DNA of 64,000 nt from positions 16,640 through 80,639 of the forward strand of contig JAFUZO010000047.1 of assembly GCA_017476575.1 (NCBI GenBank), in the 5' to 3' direction. How positions within the stretch are numbered: position 1 is the first letter of the stretch; every line of letters begins with the position of its first letter. This DNA comes from Bacteroidales bacterium (GTDB lineage Bacteria > Bacteroidota > Bacteroidia > Bacteroidales > UBA932). Positions 35,710 through 45,385 of this stretch are shown piece by piece. The notes under the pieces are model-generated. The model worked only from the letters and a program-made list of their open reading frames with translations. It did not search any database and was not told the DNA's origin. Position numbers and translations under genes: made by a program.

Positions 35710-37647
35710 ATGGCTTTTTTGAAATTCAACAAGTCCGAACTGGTCAACCTGTCCTATTCGCTCAGGCGGGAGATCATCCTGGCCTCGAAGACCGGAGCGT
35801 ATTGCAACACGTCCATCGTGACCTGCAACACGCGGCGCTACCACGGTCTGCTGGCTTCGCCCGTCGACCGGTTCGGAGGATTCCGGTACATCCTGCTCTC
35901 CTCATTGGACGAAAGCCTGACGCTCAACAGCAAGCGGTTCAATCTCGGTATCCATTGTTATGGCGGCATCTACGATCCGCGCGGGCACAAGTACATCGTG
36001 GATTTCGATGCCGATCCCGTGCCGCAGATCACCTACAAGGTCGGGGAGATTGTATTCCGCAAGAGTATCGCCCTGGCACCGGACCACAACCAGGTCCTGA
36101 TCAAGTATGAACTTGTCAAGGCCCCTGCCAAGGTCACACTCGAACTCAAACCGTTCCTGGCCTTCCGCCGGGTCCATGACCTGACCCACGAGAATCCGGA
36201 GGCCCGCACCGGATATGACGAGATTCCCGGGGGGGTCGCCTTCCGTCTCTACGACGGATTCCCTGACCTGAACCTCCAGCTCAGCAACCGGGCGGAATTC
36301 CGCTATAATCCCTACTGGTACAAGGGCGTCACCTATTCCGACGAGATGCGCCGCGGTTTCGATTGCCGGGAGGACCTTTTTGTCCCGGGCGCTTTCACGC
36401 TTGAACTGGCACCGGGCGGTTCCGTCGTCTTCTCTGCCGATGCGGATGCGCCGGTGGTTCCGGCCGGTCTCAAGCGCAAATTCACCGCCATGGTGGACCG
36501 GATCGGACCGATCACCTCCTTCCACGACCAGCTGGTCAAGAGTGCGGACCTGTTGATCCGCAGCGGAAACGCTCACAAGCAGATCGTGGCCGGTTATTCC
36601 TGGCTGGAGACGGGCCTTCTGCGCGAGACCCTTGATTCCCTTGCCGGGCTCACCCTCTACGGCAAGGACAGCCCGAAGGAGTTCGAAGAGATTCTGGACA
36701 ACCTCATCGCCGACGAGCAGGAACGCCTGTTCCACCGGACGACCCAGGTGGAGGCACCGCTGTGTATGACAGTGGCCCTCCAGCAATATATCGCCTATGC
36801 CGGGCGGAAACGGCATATCTGGCAGAAGTATGGCAATACCTTGAAAGGAATCATCGAAAGCTATGCCCCCGGCCGCCGGAAGGAGGTGGTTATGCAGCCC
36901 GACGGCCTCCTGTGGGCCCAGATGGACGGGGTCGCCCTGTCCTGGATGAATGCCTACATCGACGGCCGGGCCGTGACCGAGCGGGCAGGCTACCAGGTCG
37001 AGACCAACGCACTGTGGTACAACGCCCTCTGTTTTGCCCTCGACATGGAGGCGGCCTATGGCGACCCGGACGGGGACTTCGTCCGGACCTGGACACCGGT
37101 GCGGGAGCGGGTCGAAGCGAATTTCCAACCTACGTTCTGGAACGCCGGGGCCGGCTACCTGGCCGACTATGTGGACAATGCCGGCCAGCACACCGAATTG
37201 CGCCCGAACCAGATCTGGGCTGTCTCGCTGGACTACAAAGCGGTCTCCGACGAGGTGGTCGGCGAGGTGATGCGCGTGGTGAACAACGAACTGGTCACCC
37301 GTCGCGGCATCCGCTCGCTCTCGCCCCGCGACAACGCCTACAGGGGGGTCTATGAAGGCTCCCAATACGAGCGGGACCTGGCCTATCACAACGGCTGCGC
37401 CTTCCCGTTCCTCCTCGCCCAGTTCTGCTACGCCAGTTTCAATATGATGGGAGCCGGTTTCGTCAAGCGGGCCGAGTGGCTCACCGAAGGGTTCTACGAG
37501 GACCTTTCCAAGCACGGGGTCGGGGCCTTCTCCGAACTGTATGACGGCGACCCGCCCCACGAGGCGCACGGGGCCGTCTCCTCGGCCCTTTCCACGGCGG
37601 CCCTGCTGCATATCGACTGGTTGATCCAACAATACAAGGAGGCATAG
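35710..37647 (+). CDS. Glycogen debranching enzyme-like protein (amylo-alpha-1,6-glucosidase family)
   Basis: The family hydrolyses alpha-1,6 branch glucose. The 645-aa product has the N-terminal GDE domain (SNTGAYCNTS-type, here KTGAYCNTSIVTCNTRRYHG) and a C-terminal (alpha/alpha)6 barrel from about residue 290. The usual barrel motif GYPWFxxWGRDT-ALPGLTL reads GYSWLETGLLRET-SLAGLTLY at residues 295-315. The catalytic-region Asp of WGRD is therefore replaced by Glu306 and the WG pair is lost. DGLLWAQMDGVALSWMNAY follows. It may be an altered or inactive debranching enzyme. It lies 11 nt after glgB. Confidence 0.85.
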   Translation: MAFLKFNKSELVNLSYSLRREIILASKTGAYCNTSIVTCNTRRYHGLLASPVDRFGGFRYILLSSLDESLTLNSKRFNLGIHCYGGIYDPRGHKYIVDFDADPVPQITYKVGEIVFRKSIALAPDHNQVLIKYELVKAPAKVTLELKPFLAFRRVHDLTHENPEARTGYDEIPGGVAFRLYDGFPDLNLQLSNRAEFRYNPYWYKGVTYSDEMRRGFDCREDLFVPGAFTLELAPGGSVVFSADADAPVVPAGLKRKFTAMVDRIGPITSFHDQLVKSADLLIRSGNAHKQIVAGYSWLETGLLRETLDSLAGLTLYGKDSPKEFEEILDNLIADEQERLFHRTTQVEAPLCMTVALQQYIAYAGRKRHIWQKYGNTLKGIIESYAPGRRKEVVMQPDGLLWAQMDGVALSWMNAYIDGRAVTERAGYQVETNALWYNALCFALDMEAAYGDPDGDFVRTWTPVRERVEANFQPTFWNAGAGYLADYVDNAGQHTELRPNQIWAVSLDYKAVSDEVVGEVMRVVNNELVTRRGIRSLSPRDNAYRGVYEGSQYERDLAYHNGCAFPFLLAQFCYASFNMMGAGFVKRAEWLTEGFYEDLSKHGVGAFSELYDGDPPHEAHGAVSSALSTAALLHIDWLIQQYKEA

Positions 37648-37649
37648 TC

Positions 37650-38939
37650 ATGAGAGTCCTGATGTTCGGCTGGGAGTTTCCTCCCCATATCGCAGGCGGC
37701 CTGGGTACGGCTTGCGAAGGCATTGTCAAAGGCCTTGCGGCCAACGGTGTCGAGACCCTTTTCGTGATGCCCTCCGCCTCCGGCGACGAGGACCAGAGCG
37801 TGACCACCATCATCAACGCCAGCGACGTGGCGGTGGACACTGTGTCCGAATCCGTCGAGGAATACCTCGGCAAGGTGAAGTTCGTCCACATCGGCACCAA
37901 CATGGTTCCTTACACCGACCCGGAAGAGTTCTCCCGGCTCGTCGAGGAGGAACGACGCCGCCAGGTCAAGGACTTCTCGATCAGCTACGGGCAGAAATTC
38001 AAGTTCTCCGGCAAGTACGGCGCCAACCTCATGGAGGAGGTCGCCCGCTATGCCATGGTGGGCGGGACCATCGCCCTCCAGCGCCGGGACGAGTTCGACG
38101 TGATCCACGCCCACGACTGGCTGACCTATTATGCCGGCATCGCCGCCAAGGAACTGACCGGCAAGCCGCTGGTGGTGCATGTCCATGCGACTTCCTTCGA
38201 CCGGGGGAGTGTGGACGACATCGATACCCGCGTCTTCGCCATCGAGCAGCGCGGCATGCAGGTGGCGGACCGGGTGGTCACGGTCTCCGACCTTACCCGG
38301 AACATCGTCATCAACAAGTACGGCATCGATCCGGAAAAGGTCGTCACTGTCCACAACGCTGTGGATTTCAGCGGTCGGGCGGACCTTGTCGTCGAGCGCG
38401 GCGTCAAAGAGAAGGTCGTCACCTTCCTGGGCCGCATCACCTACCAGAAGGGTCCGGAATATTTCATCGAGGCGGCGGCCAAGGTCCTCAAACGGACCAA
38501 GGATGTCCGTTTCGTGATGGCCGGCAGCGGTGACATGATGAACCGCTGCATCCGCCATGCCGCCCGCCTGGGCATCTCCGACCGTCTCTACTTTACGGGC
38601 TTCCTCCGCGGGACCGATGTGCAGCGGATGTTCGCCCTTTCCGACGTCTACATCATGCCGTCCATCTCGGAACCGTTCGGCATCTCTCCGCTGGAGGCCA
38701 TGCGGACCGGCGTCCCTTCCATCATCTCCAAGCAGTCCGGTGCCGCCGAGGTGCTGAAATATGCTTTCAAGGTGGACTTCTGGGATGTGGACGCGATGGC
38801 GGACGACATCTATGCCCTGCTCCACTATCCTGCGTTGGCGGACTTTTCCGCACGGGCGGGCTATGACGAAGTCAACGCCCTCAAGTGGACCCAGGCGGCT
38901 GCACGTCTGAAAACAGTATATGAATCAGTTGTAAAATAA
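37650..38939 (+). CDS. GT4 family glycosyltransferase of the glycogen locus
   Basis: The 429-aa protein has a GT-B fold. The N-terminal domain starts MRVLMFGWEFPPHIAGGLGTA, with the glycine-rich acceptor loop also seen in starch and glycogen synthases, and has DVIHAHDWLTYYAG. The C-terminal donor domain has VTFLGRITYQKGPEYFIEAA and EPFGISPLEAMRTGVPSI, the retaining EX7E motif. Context suggests a synthase using a nucleotide glucose or a maltose-1-phosphate-like product, but the donor cannot be read from sequence. It is packed 2 nt after the debranching gene. Confidence 0.88.
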   Translation: MRVLMFGWEFPPHIAGGLGTACEGIVKGLAANGVETLFVMPSASGDEDQSVTTIINASDVAVDTVSESVEEYLGKVKFVHIGTNMVPYTDPEEFSRLVEEERRRQVKDFSISYGQKFKFSGKYGANLMEEVARYAMVGGTIALQRRDEFDVIHAHDWLTYYAGIAAKELTGKPLVVHVHATSFDRGSVDDIDTRVFAIEQRGMQVADRVVTVSDLTRNIVINKYGIDPEKVVTVHNAVDFSGRADLVVERGVKEKVVTFLGRITYQKGPEYFIEAAAKVLKRTKDVRFVMAGSGDMMNRCIRHAARLGISDRLYFTGFLRGTDVQRMFALSDVYIMPSISEPFGISPLEAMRTGVPSIISKQSGAAEVLKYAFKVDFWDVDAMADDIYALLHYPALADFSARAGYDEVNALKWTQAAARLKTVYESVVK

Positions 38940-38946
38940 ATACGTT

Positions 38947-40239
38947 ATGGCATCCACAAAGAGCATCTGCCTGTATTTCCAGGTCCATCAGCCGACCCGG
39001 CTCAGACTGTACAGATTCTTCGATATCGGCAAGGATTCCCATTATTATGACGACTTTGCCAACCGGACCATCCTCCGGCGTATCGCGCAGAAATGCTATC
39101 TGCCGATGAATGCCCTGCTGCTGGAGGCCATCCGCAGGCACGGAGGCAAGTTCAAGGTTGCCTTCTCCATCTCCGGTTCCGCCCTGGACCAGTTCCAGCG
39201 TTTCGCACCGGAGGTGATCGACAGTTTCAGAGCCCTGGCAGCCACCGGCAGCGTCGAATTCCTTTGCGAGACCTATTACCATTCGCTCGCTTCGCTGGCC
39301 TCTCCGTCAGAGTTTCTGCACCAGGTGGTCAAGCATCGGCGCAAGGTGGAGGAGCTGTTCGGTGTCACACCGACTGCCTTCCGCAATACCGAGCTGATTT
39401 ATTCCAACGCTGTCGGCGAGCAGGTCTACGACCTCGGTTTCAAGACGATGCTGACCGAAGGCGCCCGCCATATCCTCGGCTGGAAGAGTCCGAATTTTGT
39501 GTACACGGCCGAGACGCAGCCGAAACTCCGGCTGCTGTTGCGCAATGCCGTCCTGTCCGACGACATCGCCTTCCGGTTTTCCAACCGGAGCTGGGACCGT
39601 TGGCCGCTGACGGCGGATAAGTATCTTGCCTGGGTCAAGGAGTCGGCCAAGAATGACGACATCGTCAACCTGTTCATGGACTATGAGACCTTCGGGGAGC
39701 ACCAGAGTGCATCGAGCGGTATTTTCGACTTCATGCGTGCCTTGCCGGATGCCGTCCTCGCCGACGGGATGTTCGCTTTTGTCACGCCGACCGAGGCGGT
39801 GAAGAAGCATAAGCCGGTGGCCGGCCTGGAAGTCGCCGACCCGATTTCCTGGGCCGACGAAGAACGCGATGTCACCGCCTGGCTCGGCAACGAGCTCCAG
39901 CAGGAGGCCTACAACAAGGTCTACGCCATGACCGAGAAGCTCTCCATCGTGGGTGATCCGGACCTGTGGGAAGACTTCGGCCATCTTCAGGAGAGCGACC
40001 ATTTCTACTACATGTGCACCAAGTTCTTCTCCGACGGAGAGGTCCACAAATATTTCAACCCGTACGATACGCCGTACGAAGCGTTCATCAACTACATGAA
40101 CGTGTTGTCCGACTTCCAGATCCGCCTGGACGAGAAGCGGGAGGCCCTCGATGTCAAGGAAACGGCCGTTGAGGAACTGGCAGGGATACCTGTGGGAAAG
40201 ACCCCGGCCAAGAAGAAAAAAACCGTCAAGAAGAAGTAA
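38947..40239 (+). CDS. GH57 family glycoside hydrolase or glucanotransferase
   Basis: GH57 enzymes act on alpha-glucans. The 430-aa product starts with the conserved YFQVHQPTRLR and has KVAFSISGSALDQF, EFLCETYYHSLASL (nucleophile Glu) and NLFMDYETFGEH (acid/base Asp). An alpha-helical C-terminal part ends in a lysine-rich tail. Whether it is an alpha-amylase, 4-alpha-glucanotransferase or branching enzyme is uncertain. The stop codon directly abuts the ATG of the next gene. Confidence 0.9.
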   Translation: MASTKSICLYFQVHQPTRLRLYRFFDIGKDSHYYDDFANRTILRRIAQKCYLPMNALLLEAIRRHGGKFKVAFSISGSALDQFQRFAPEVIDSFRALAATGSVEFLCETYYHSLASLASPSEFLHQVVKHRRKVEELFGVTPTAFRNTELIYSNAVGEQVYDLGFKTMLTEGARHILGWKSPNFVYTAETQPKLRLLLRNAVLSDDIAFRFSNRSWDRWPLTADKYLAWVKESAKNDDIVNLFMDYETFGEHQSASSGIFDFMRALPDAVLADGMFAFVTPTEAVKKHKPVAGLEVADPISWADEERDVTAWLGNELQQEAYNKVYAMTEKLSIVGDPDLWEDFGHLQESDHFYYMCTKFFSDGEVHKYFNPYDTPYEAFINYMNVLSDFQIRLDEKREALDVKETAVEELAGIPVGKTPAKKKKTVKKK

Positions 40240-43200
40240 ATGGAGAACCATCTTATCACTCCCGACTACCTGTTCGAGGTCAGCTGGGAGGTCTGCAACA
40301 AGGTCGGCGGCATCTATACCGTCATTGCTACCAAGGCCTTGCATCTGAAGTCCCAGCTGGGACGCCACCATATCCTCATCGGCCCGGATGTCTGGATGCA
40401 CCGGGCGGACAATCCCGATTTCATCGAGGATCCGCTCTTGTACCCGTCCTGGAAGATGCAGGCGTCGGAAGAGGGACTGCGCGTGCGGATCGGAAAATGG
40501 AACATTCCCGGCAAGCCGCTCGCCATCCTGGTGGATTTCAAGCAGTTCCTGCCTCATTGCGACGATATCCTCACGGAGTATTGGAAGGCTTTCGGGGTAG
40601 ATTCCCTGACCGGCAACTGGGACTACAAGGAGGCCGCCCTGTTCGGTTATGCGGCAGGCAAGGTCATCGAGAGTTTCTATGACTACAATCTCCAGTCCGG
40701 CGACCGGGCGGTCGCCCAGTTCCATGAGTGGCAGACCGGCGCGGGTCTCCTGCACATCAAGCACTCCAACATCCCGGTGGCGACGGTCTTCACGACCCAC
40801 GCGACCGTGGTGGGCCGTTGCCTCGCGGGCAACAACCTGCCGCTCTACGACCAGATGACCTCGTTCGATGGGGACGAGATGGCCCGCCGCTTCAACGTGG
40901 CGGCCCGGCATTCCCTGGAGAAGAAGGCGGCGCAGAATGCCGACACGTTCACGACGGTGAGCGAGATTACGGCGCGCGAGTGTGCCCAATTCCTCGGTCG
41001 TGCCGTGGATGTGGTGACACCGAACGGCTTCGAGAACAGTTTCACGCCGGCTTCCGACGAGGAATACGTCCGCCTGCACGACGAAGCCCGTCGGCGCCTG
41101 GTGGAGGTTGCTACGGCGATGTCGGCCGAGGAAGTCCCTTCCAACGCTATCTTCATCGGCATCGGTGGCCGCTATGAATACCGCAACAAGGGCATCGACG
41201 TGTTCATCGACGCCCTGGACCGCATGAACCAGTCCAACTTCGAGGGACGGAGCATCCAGGCCTTCATCATGATCCCTTCCGGGCACAACGGACCGGACCG
41301 GGACCTTGTGGCCAAGCTTTCGGGCGACGGCGATCCGCACTATCAGACCCAGACGTCGCACTACCTGATGAATCCGGAGTACGACATCATCACGCGCCGC
41401 TTGAAGGAGATCGGCCTGAACAATGCCCTCGGCGACAAGGTCAAGGTCTATTTCATCCCGTCCTATCTCAACGGGAGCGACGGCGTGTTCAACATGCGGT
41501 ATTACGACCTCCTGTGCGGCTTGGATCTCGCCCTGTTCCCGTCCTACTATGAACCGTGGGGCTATACGCCGCTGGAGGCGCTGGCTTTCCGTGTCCCGAC
41601 CCTGACGACGACCCTGGCCGGCTTCGGCCTCTGGGTCCGTTCCCATTACGGGAAGGAGCACCCGGGCATCACCGTCCTGGACCGGAGCGATTCCAATTAT
41701 CACGATGTGGTGGACGGCGTCGTCGACCGGGTCCGTGAGATCGCCGGTCTCGAACTGGAGGTCCGGAATCAATATCGTGAAAACGCCCGGGACGTGGCCA
41801 GCATCGCGCTCTGGGACCATCAAATCGTCTATTATCAGGAGGCCTATTCCCATGCCCTCGCCCAGGTGGCGGCGCAGATTTCCTCCTATCAAGTGAAAGA
41901 AAGAACCATGCAGTATTTCCCTTCCCATGTCAACAATCCGAGCTGGCGTACCGTCTTGGTGACGCGTCACTTGCCCGAAAAACTCTCCCGCCTCGAAAAA
42001 CTCTCCAAGAACCTCTGGTGGTGCTGGAACGAAAGCGCCAAGGACCTTTTCAAGGAGATCGACCCTGAGGTGTGGCATACGTCCGGCCACAATCCGCTTG
42101 TGCTGCTGGACACTGTCAGTATCAAACGTTTCCAGCAGCTTTCCGAGGACGGAGGCTTCCTTTCCCGGATGCGGGCCGTGCTGGATGAATTCGACGCCTA
42201 TATGGCCGCCAAAGCCGAGCGTAAGGATCCTTCCGTGGCCTACTTCTGTATGGAATACGGGCTGGACACTTCGCTGAAGATCTACTCCGGCGGTCTCGGC
42301 ATCCTCGCCGGCGACTATCTCAAGGAAACCTCCGACATGAATGTCAACCTGGTCGCTATCGGCCTCCTGTACCGGTACGGCTACTTTACCCAGGTCCTGT
42401 CTGCGCAGGGCTACCAGGTGGCCGGGTACGACGCCCAGGATTTCATGAAGATCCCGGCCACGCCGGTCATGGATGCAGAAGGAAACTGGGTGACCGTCCA
42501 GGTCGCCTTCCCGGGCCGCACCCTCACTGCACGGTTGTGGAAGGTGGAGGTGGGCCGCACCGACCTCTACTTGATGGACACCGATTATGAAGCCAATACC
42601 CCGGAGGACCGCGAGGTGACCTACCACCTCTACGGCGGCAGCTGGGAGAACCGGCTCAAACAGGAACTCCTGCTCGGGGTCGGCGGCATCCGGGCCCTGC
42701 GCAAGCTCGGCTTCGACCCGCAGGTCTACCATTGCAACGAAGGCCATGCTGCTTTCATCGGCCTGGAGCGTCTGCGCGAATATATCGAAGGGAACAACCT
42801 GGATTTCGCCGAGGCCCTGGAGGTCGTCCGCTCGAGTTCCTTGTTCACGACCCATACGCCGGTGCCGGCCGGGCATGACGCCTTCGACGAGGGCCTGCTC
42901 CGCCAGTACATCGGCCATTATCCGCAGCGCCTGAAAATCGATTGGGAGACGCTGATGTCCCTCGGCAAGGACCATCCGCTCGACCAGAACGAGAAGTTTT
43001 CCATGTCGAACCTTGCCGCCAACATTTCCCAGAATGTGAACGGCGTGTCCATGCTGCATGGGCAGGTCAGCCAGGACATTTTCGCCCACATGTATCCCGC
43101 CTACCTGCCTGAGGAGCTGTATGTCAGCTATGTCACCAACGGGGTGCATTACCCGACGTGGACGGCACCGGAATGGAAGCCGGTCCATGAGAAAGTCTTC

Positions 43201-44472
43201 GGCGAGGCCTTCAAGACCCATCACTACGACAAGCAGTGCTTCGAGGGCATCTACGCGGTGTCCGACGCCGAGGTGTGGGAGACCAAGAAGGCCCTCAAGC
43301 GCAAACTCATCGCTTTCATCCGGGAAAAGCTGCAGGACAAGAGCATTTCCAACCATTATTCTCCGTCCGAGCTGGTCCAGATCCTGGACGGCCTGCGGGA
43401 TGACGTGCTGACAATCGGGTTCGCCCGCCGTTTCGCCACCTACAAACGGGCGACGCTGCTGTTCGGCGACCTCGACCGGCTCGACAAGATTGTCAACAAT
43501 CCGGCCCAGCCGGTCCAGTTCCTGTTCGCCGGCAAGGCCCATCCGGCCGACAAGGCGGGTCAGGACCTGATCAAGCGCATCGTGGACATTTCCAAGGATC
43601 CGCGCTTCATCGGCAAGATCGTTTTCGTGCCGGGTTACGACATCACCGTGGCCAAGCGGCTGGTCCAGGGGGTCGACGTGTGGATGAACAACCCGACCCG
43701 TCCGCAGGAAGCTTCCGGCACGTCCGGCGAGAAGGCGGCCATGAACGGCACCATGCATTTCTCCGTCCTCGACGGCTGGTGGGTGGAAGGCTACAAGGAA
43801 GGAGCTGGCTGGGCTCTCCCGCTCGAGCAAGCCTATGAGGATGATAACTACCAGAACGAACTCGATGCCGCAACAATCTACCAGATCCTGGAGAACGATA
43901 TCGCCCCGGCGTACTACAACCTCGACCGGACCACGGGCCGTTCCCAGGAGTGGATCGGTTATATCAAGAACACCATCGCACAGGTCGCGTGCAACTTCAC
44001 GACCAACCGGATGCTGACCGACTACCTGGACCAGTACTATGTGCCGCAGGCGGCCCGGGCCACGTCCGTCAAGGCGGAGGATTTCGCCCTGGCGCGGGAA
44101 ATCGCCGCCTGGAAGAAGCATGTGCGCCGCGAGTGGGAGAATGTGCAGGTGGTGTCCCGTACCGAGCCTCAGACCTCTTACGACCTGACACTGAACAAGA
44201 TGTTCCACAGCGAGATTGTACTCCAGCTCGGCGACCTCCGCCCGGAGGATGTCGGTGTCGAGGTGGTCTTCGCCCAGACGGATGTCCGTGGCAGACTTCA
44301 CATCGCCGATATCCAGGAATTCCAGGTGGTTTCCTTCAACGACGGGGTCTGCAAGTACGAAGTCAATGTCCTCCCGGAGAAGACCGGCGCCTACCAGGTC
44401 GGTTCCCGCATCTTCGCCAAGAACCCCCTCCTTCCGCACCGCCAAGACTTTGAGTGTGTGAAATGGTTGTAG
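40240..44472 (+). CDS. Fused glycogen synthase (GT3) and alpha-glucan phosphorylase (GT35)
   Basis: The 1410-aa product joins two opposing glycogen activities. Residues 1 to about 545 are a eukaryote-type glycogen synthase (YLFEVSWEVCNKVGGIYTVI; FTTHATVVGRCLAGNNL; FPSYYEPWGYTPLEALAF). From about residue 557 (an internal Met-Gln-Tyr-Phe) comes a short-type phosphorylase with CMEYGLDTSLKIYSGGLGILAGD and EASGTSGEKAAMNG, whose Lys near 1165 should hold pyridoxal phosphate. There is no stop or frameshift at the junction. Fusions of this kind are known in some Bacteroidales. The internal Met at 41908 could allow separate translation. Confidence 0.92.
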   Translation: MENHLITPDYLFEVSWEVCNKVGGIYTVIATKALHLKSQLGRHHILIGPDVWMHRADNPDFIEDPLLYPSWKMQASEEGLRVRIGKWNIPGKPLAILVDFKQFLPHCDDILTEYWKAFGVDSLTGNWDYKEAALFGYAAGKVIESFYDYNLQSGDRAVAQFHEWQTGAGLLHIKHSNIPVATVFTTHATVVGRCLAGNNLPLYDQMTSFDGDEMARRFNVAARHSLEKKAAQNADTFTTVSEITARECAQFLGRAVDVVTPNGFENSFTPASDEEYVRLHDEARRRLVEVATAMSAEEVPSNAIFIGIGGRYEYRNKGIDVFIDALDRMNQSNFEGRSIQAFIMIPSGHNGPDRDLVAKLSGDGDPHYQTQTSHYLMNPEYDIITRRLKEIGLNNALGDKVKVYFIPSYLNGSDGVFNMRYYDLLCGLDLALFPSYYEPWGYTPLEALAFRVPTLTTTLAGFGLWVRSHYGKEHPGITVLDRSDSNYHDVVDGVVDRVREIAGLELEVRNQYRENARDVASIALWDHQIVYYQEAYSHALAQVAAQISSYQVKERTMQYFPSHVNNPSWRTVLVTRHLPEKLSRLEKLSKNLWWCWNESAKDLFKEIDPEVWHTSGHNPLVLLDTVSIKRFQQLSEDGGFLSRMRAVLDEFDAYMAAKAERKDPSVAYFCMEYGLDTSLKIYSGGLGILAGDYLKETSDMNVNLVAIGLLYRYGYFTQVLSAQGYQVAGYDAQDFMKIPATPVMDAEGNWVTVQVAFPGRTLTARLWKVEVGRTDLYLMDTDYEANTPEDREVTYHLYGGSWENRLKQELLLGVGGIRALRKLGFDPQVYHCNEGHAAFIGLERLREYIEGNNLDFAEALEVVRSSSLFTTHTPVPAGHDAFDEGLLRQYIGHYPQRLKIDWETLMSLGKDHPLDQNEKFSMSNLAANISQNVNGVSMLHGQVSQDIFAHMYPAYLPEELYVSYVTNGVHYPTWTAPEWKPVHEKVFGEAFKTHHYDKQCFEGIYAVSDAEVWETKKALKRKLIAFIREKLQDKSISNHYSPSELVQILDGLRDDVLTIGFARRFATYKRATLLFGDLDRLDKIVNNPAQPVQFLFAGKAHPADKAGQDLIKRIVDISKDPRFIGKIVFVPGYDITVAKRLVQGVDVWMNNPTRPQEASGTSGEKAAMNGTMHFSVLDGWWVEGYKEGAGWALPLEQAYEDDNYQNELDAATIYQILENDIAPAYYNLDRTTGRSQEWIGYIKNTIAQVACNFTTNRMLTDYLDQYYVPQAARATSVKAEDFALAREIAAWKKHVRREWENVQVVSRTEPQTSYDLTLNKMFHSEIVLQLGDLRPEDVGVEVVFAQTDVRGRLHIADIQEFQVVSFNDGVCKYEVNVLPEKTGAYQVGSRIFAKNPLLPHRQDFECVKWL

Positions 44473-44476
44473 TACG

Positions 44477-45385
44477 ATGATCGTAACGACCGGCTTTTTC
44501 GACGGTGTCCATCTCGGCCACCGCCTGGTGATTGAAAGGCTCGTCGCCCTGGCCCATGGGCGGGACGACGAGTCGGCCGTCGTGACCTTCTGGCCGCATC
44601 CTCGGACCGTCTTGCAGGACGGAGCCCGGGAACTGCGCCTGCTGACCTCGCTGGATGAGAAGAAAGCCCTGCTGGAAGGGCTCGGCGTGGACCATGTCGA
44701 AGTCCTGGATTTCACCCGTTCCTTTGCCGCTCTTACAGCGGAAGAATACCTCCGCGATGTGCTCCAGGCCCGTTTCGGCGCAACGGTCCTCCTGATCGGC
44801 TATGACAACCGCCTCGGCTCCGACCGACTCACCGCTGCCGCCCTCGCCCCCGCCGCCGACCGTCTCGGCCTCGGCCTCGTGACCCTTCCCCCTTTGGGGG
44901 CCGGGGAGCAGGACGGAGCCATCTCCTCCACCCGCATCCGCACCGCCCTCGCCCGGGGCGAGGTGGACCGGGCCGCCGCCATGCTCGGCTACCCGTACAG
45001 CCTCTACGGCGTCGTCGTCGCCGGCAACCGCCTCGGGCGCACCATCGGCTTCCCGACCGCCAACATGCAACTCTACGAGCCCCTGAAACTGGTCCCCGGC
45101 AACGGCGCCTATGCCGTTGATGTGGACGTCCTCGGGTGCCGCTGGAGCGGCATGTGCAACATCGGCGTCCGCCCGACCGTCGGCGGCACCGCCCGGACCA
45201 TCGAGACCCATATCCTCGACTTCTCCGAGGATATCTACGGCCTCCCGATCCGCATCACCTTCCGCCGCAAGATCCGCGACGAAATCCATTTTCCCTCCCT
45301 GGATGCCCTCCGCGACCGTCTCGAACTGGACCGCCGTTCCCTCGGAGCGGAGGCATCCCCGGATATCCATCCCCACGAACGATGA
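44477..45385 (+). CDS. ribF: Bifunctional riboflavin kinase / FAD synthetase
   Basis: RibF converts riboflavin to FMN and FAD. The 302-aa protein has the N-terminal nucleotidyltransferase motif GFFDGVHLGH, then VTFWPHPR, SSTRIRTALARGEV, and the kinase domain VVAGNRLGRTIGFPTANM. The extreme N-terminus is short because MIVTTGFFDG starts directly on the first strand. It lies 4 nt after the glycogen fusion gene and overlaps sppA by 4 nt. Confidence 0.95.
   Translation: MIVTTGFFDGVHLGHRLVIERLVALAHGRDDESAVVTFWPHPRTVLQDGARELRLLTSLDEKKALLEGLGVDHVEVLDFTRSFAALTAEEYLRDVLQARFGATVLLIGYDNRLGSDRLTAAALAPAADRLGLGLVTLPPLGAGEQDGAISSTRIRTALARGEVDRAAAMLGYPYSLYGVVVAGNRLGRTIGFPTANMQLYEPLKLVPGNGAYAVDVDVLGCRWSGMCNIGVRPTVGGTARTIETHILDFSEDIYGLPIRITFRRKIRDEIHFPSLDALRDRLELDRRSLGAEASPDIHPHER

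Noticed and set aside
44440..44480. FMN riboswitch before ribF
   Set aside because: ribF starts 4 nt after the upstream gene, leaving no room for an aptamer, and no RFN-type conserved bases are seen.
39307..44715. Very long minus-strand open frame opposite the glycogen genes
   Set aside because: It is antisense to the synthase/phosphorylase fusion and GH57 genes, whose motifs are unmistakable. High GC makes long antisense frames common; the product has no recognisable domain.
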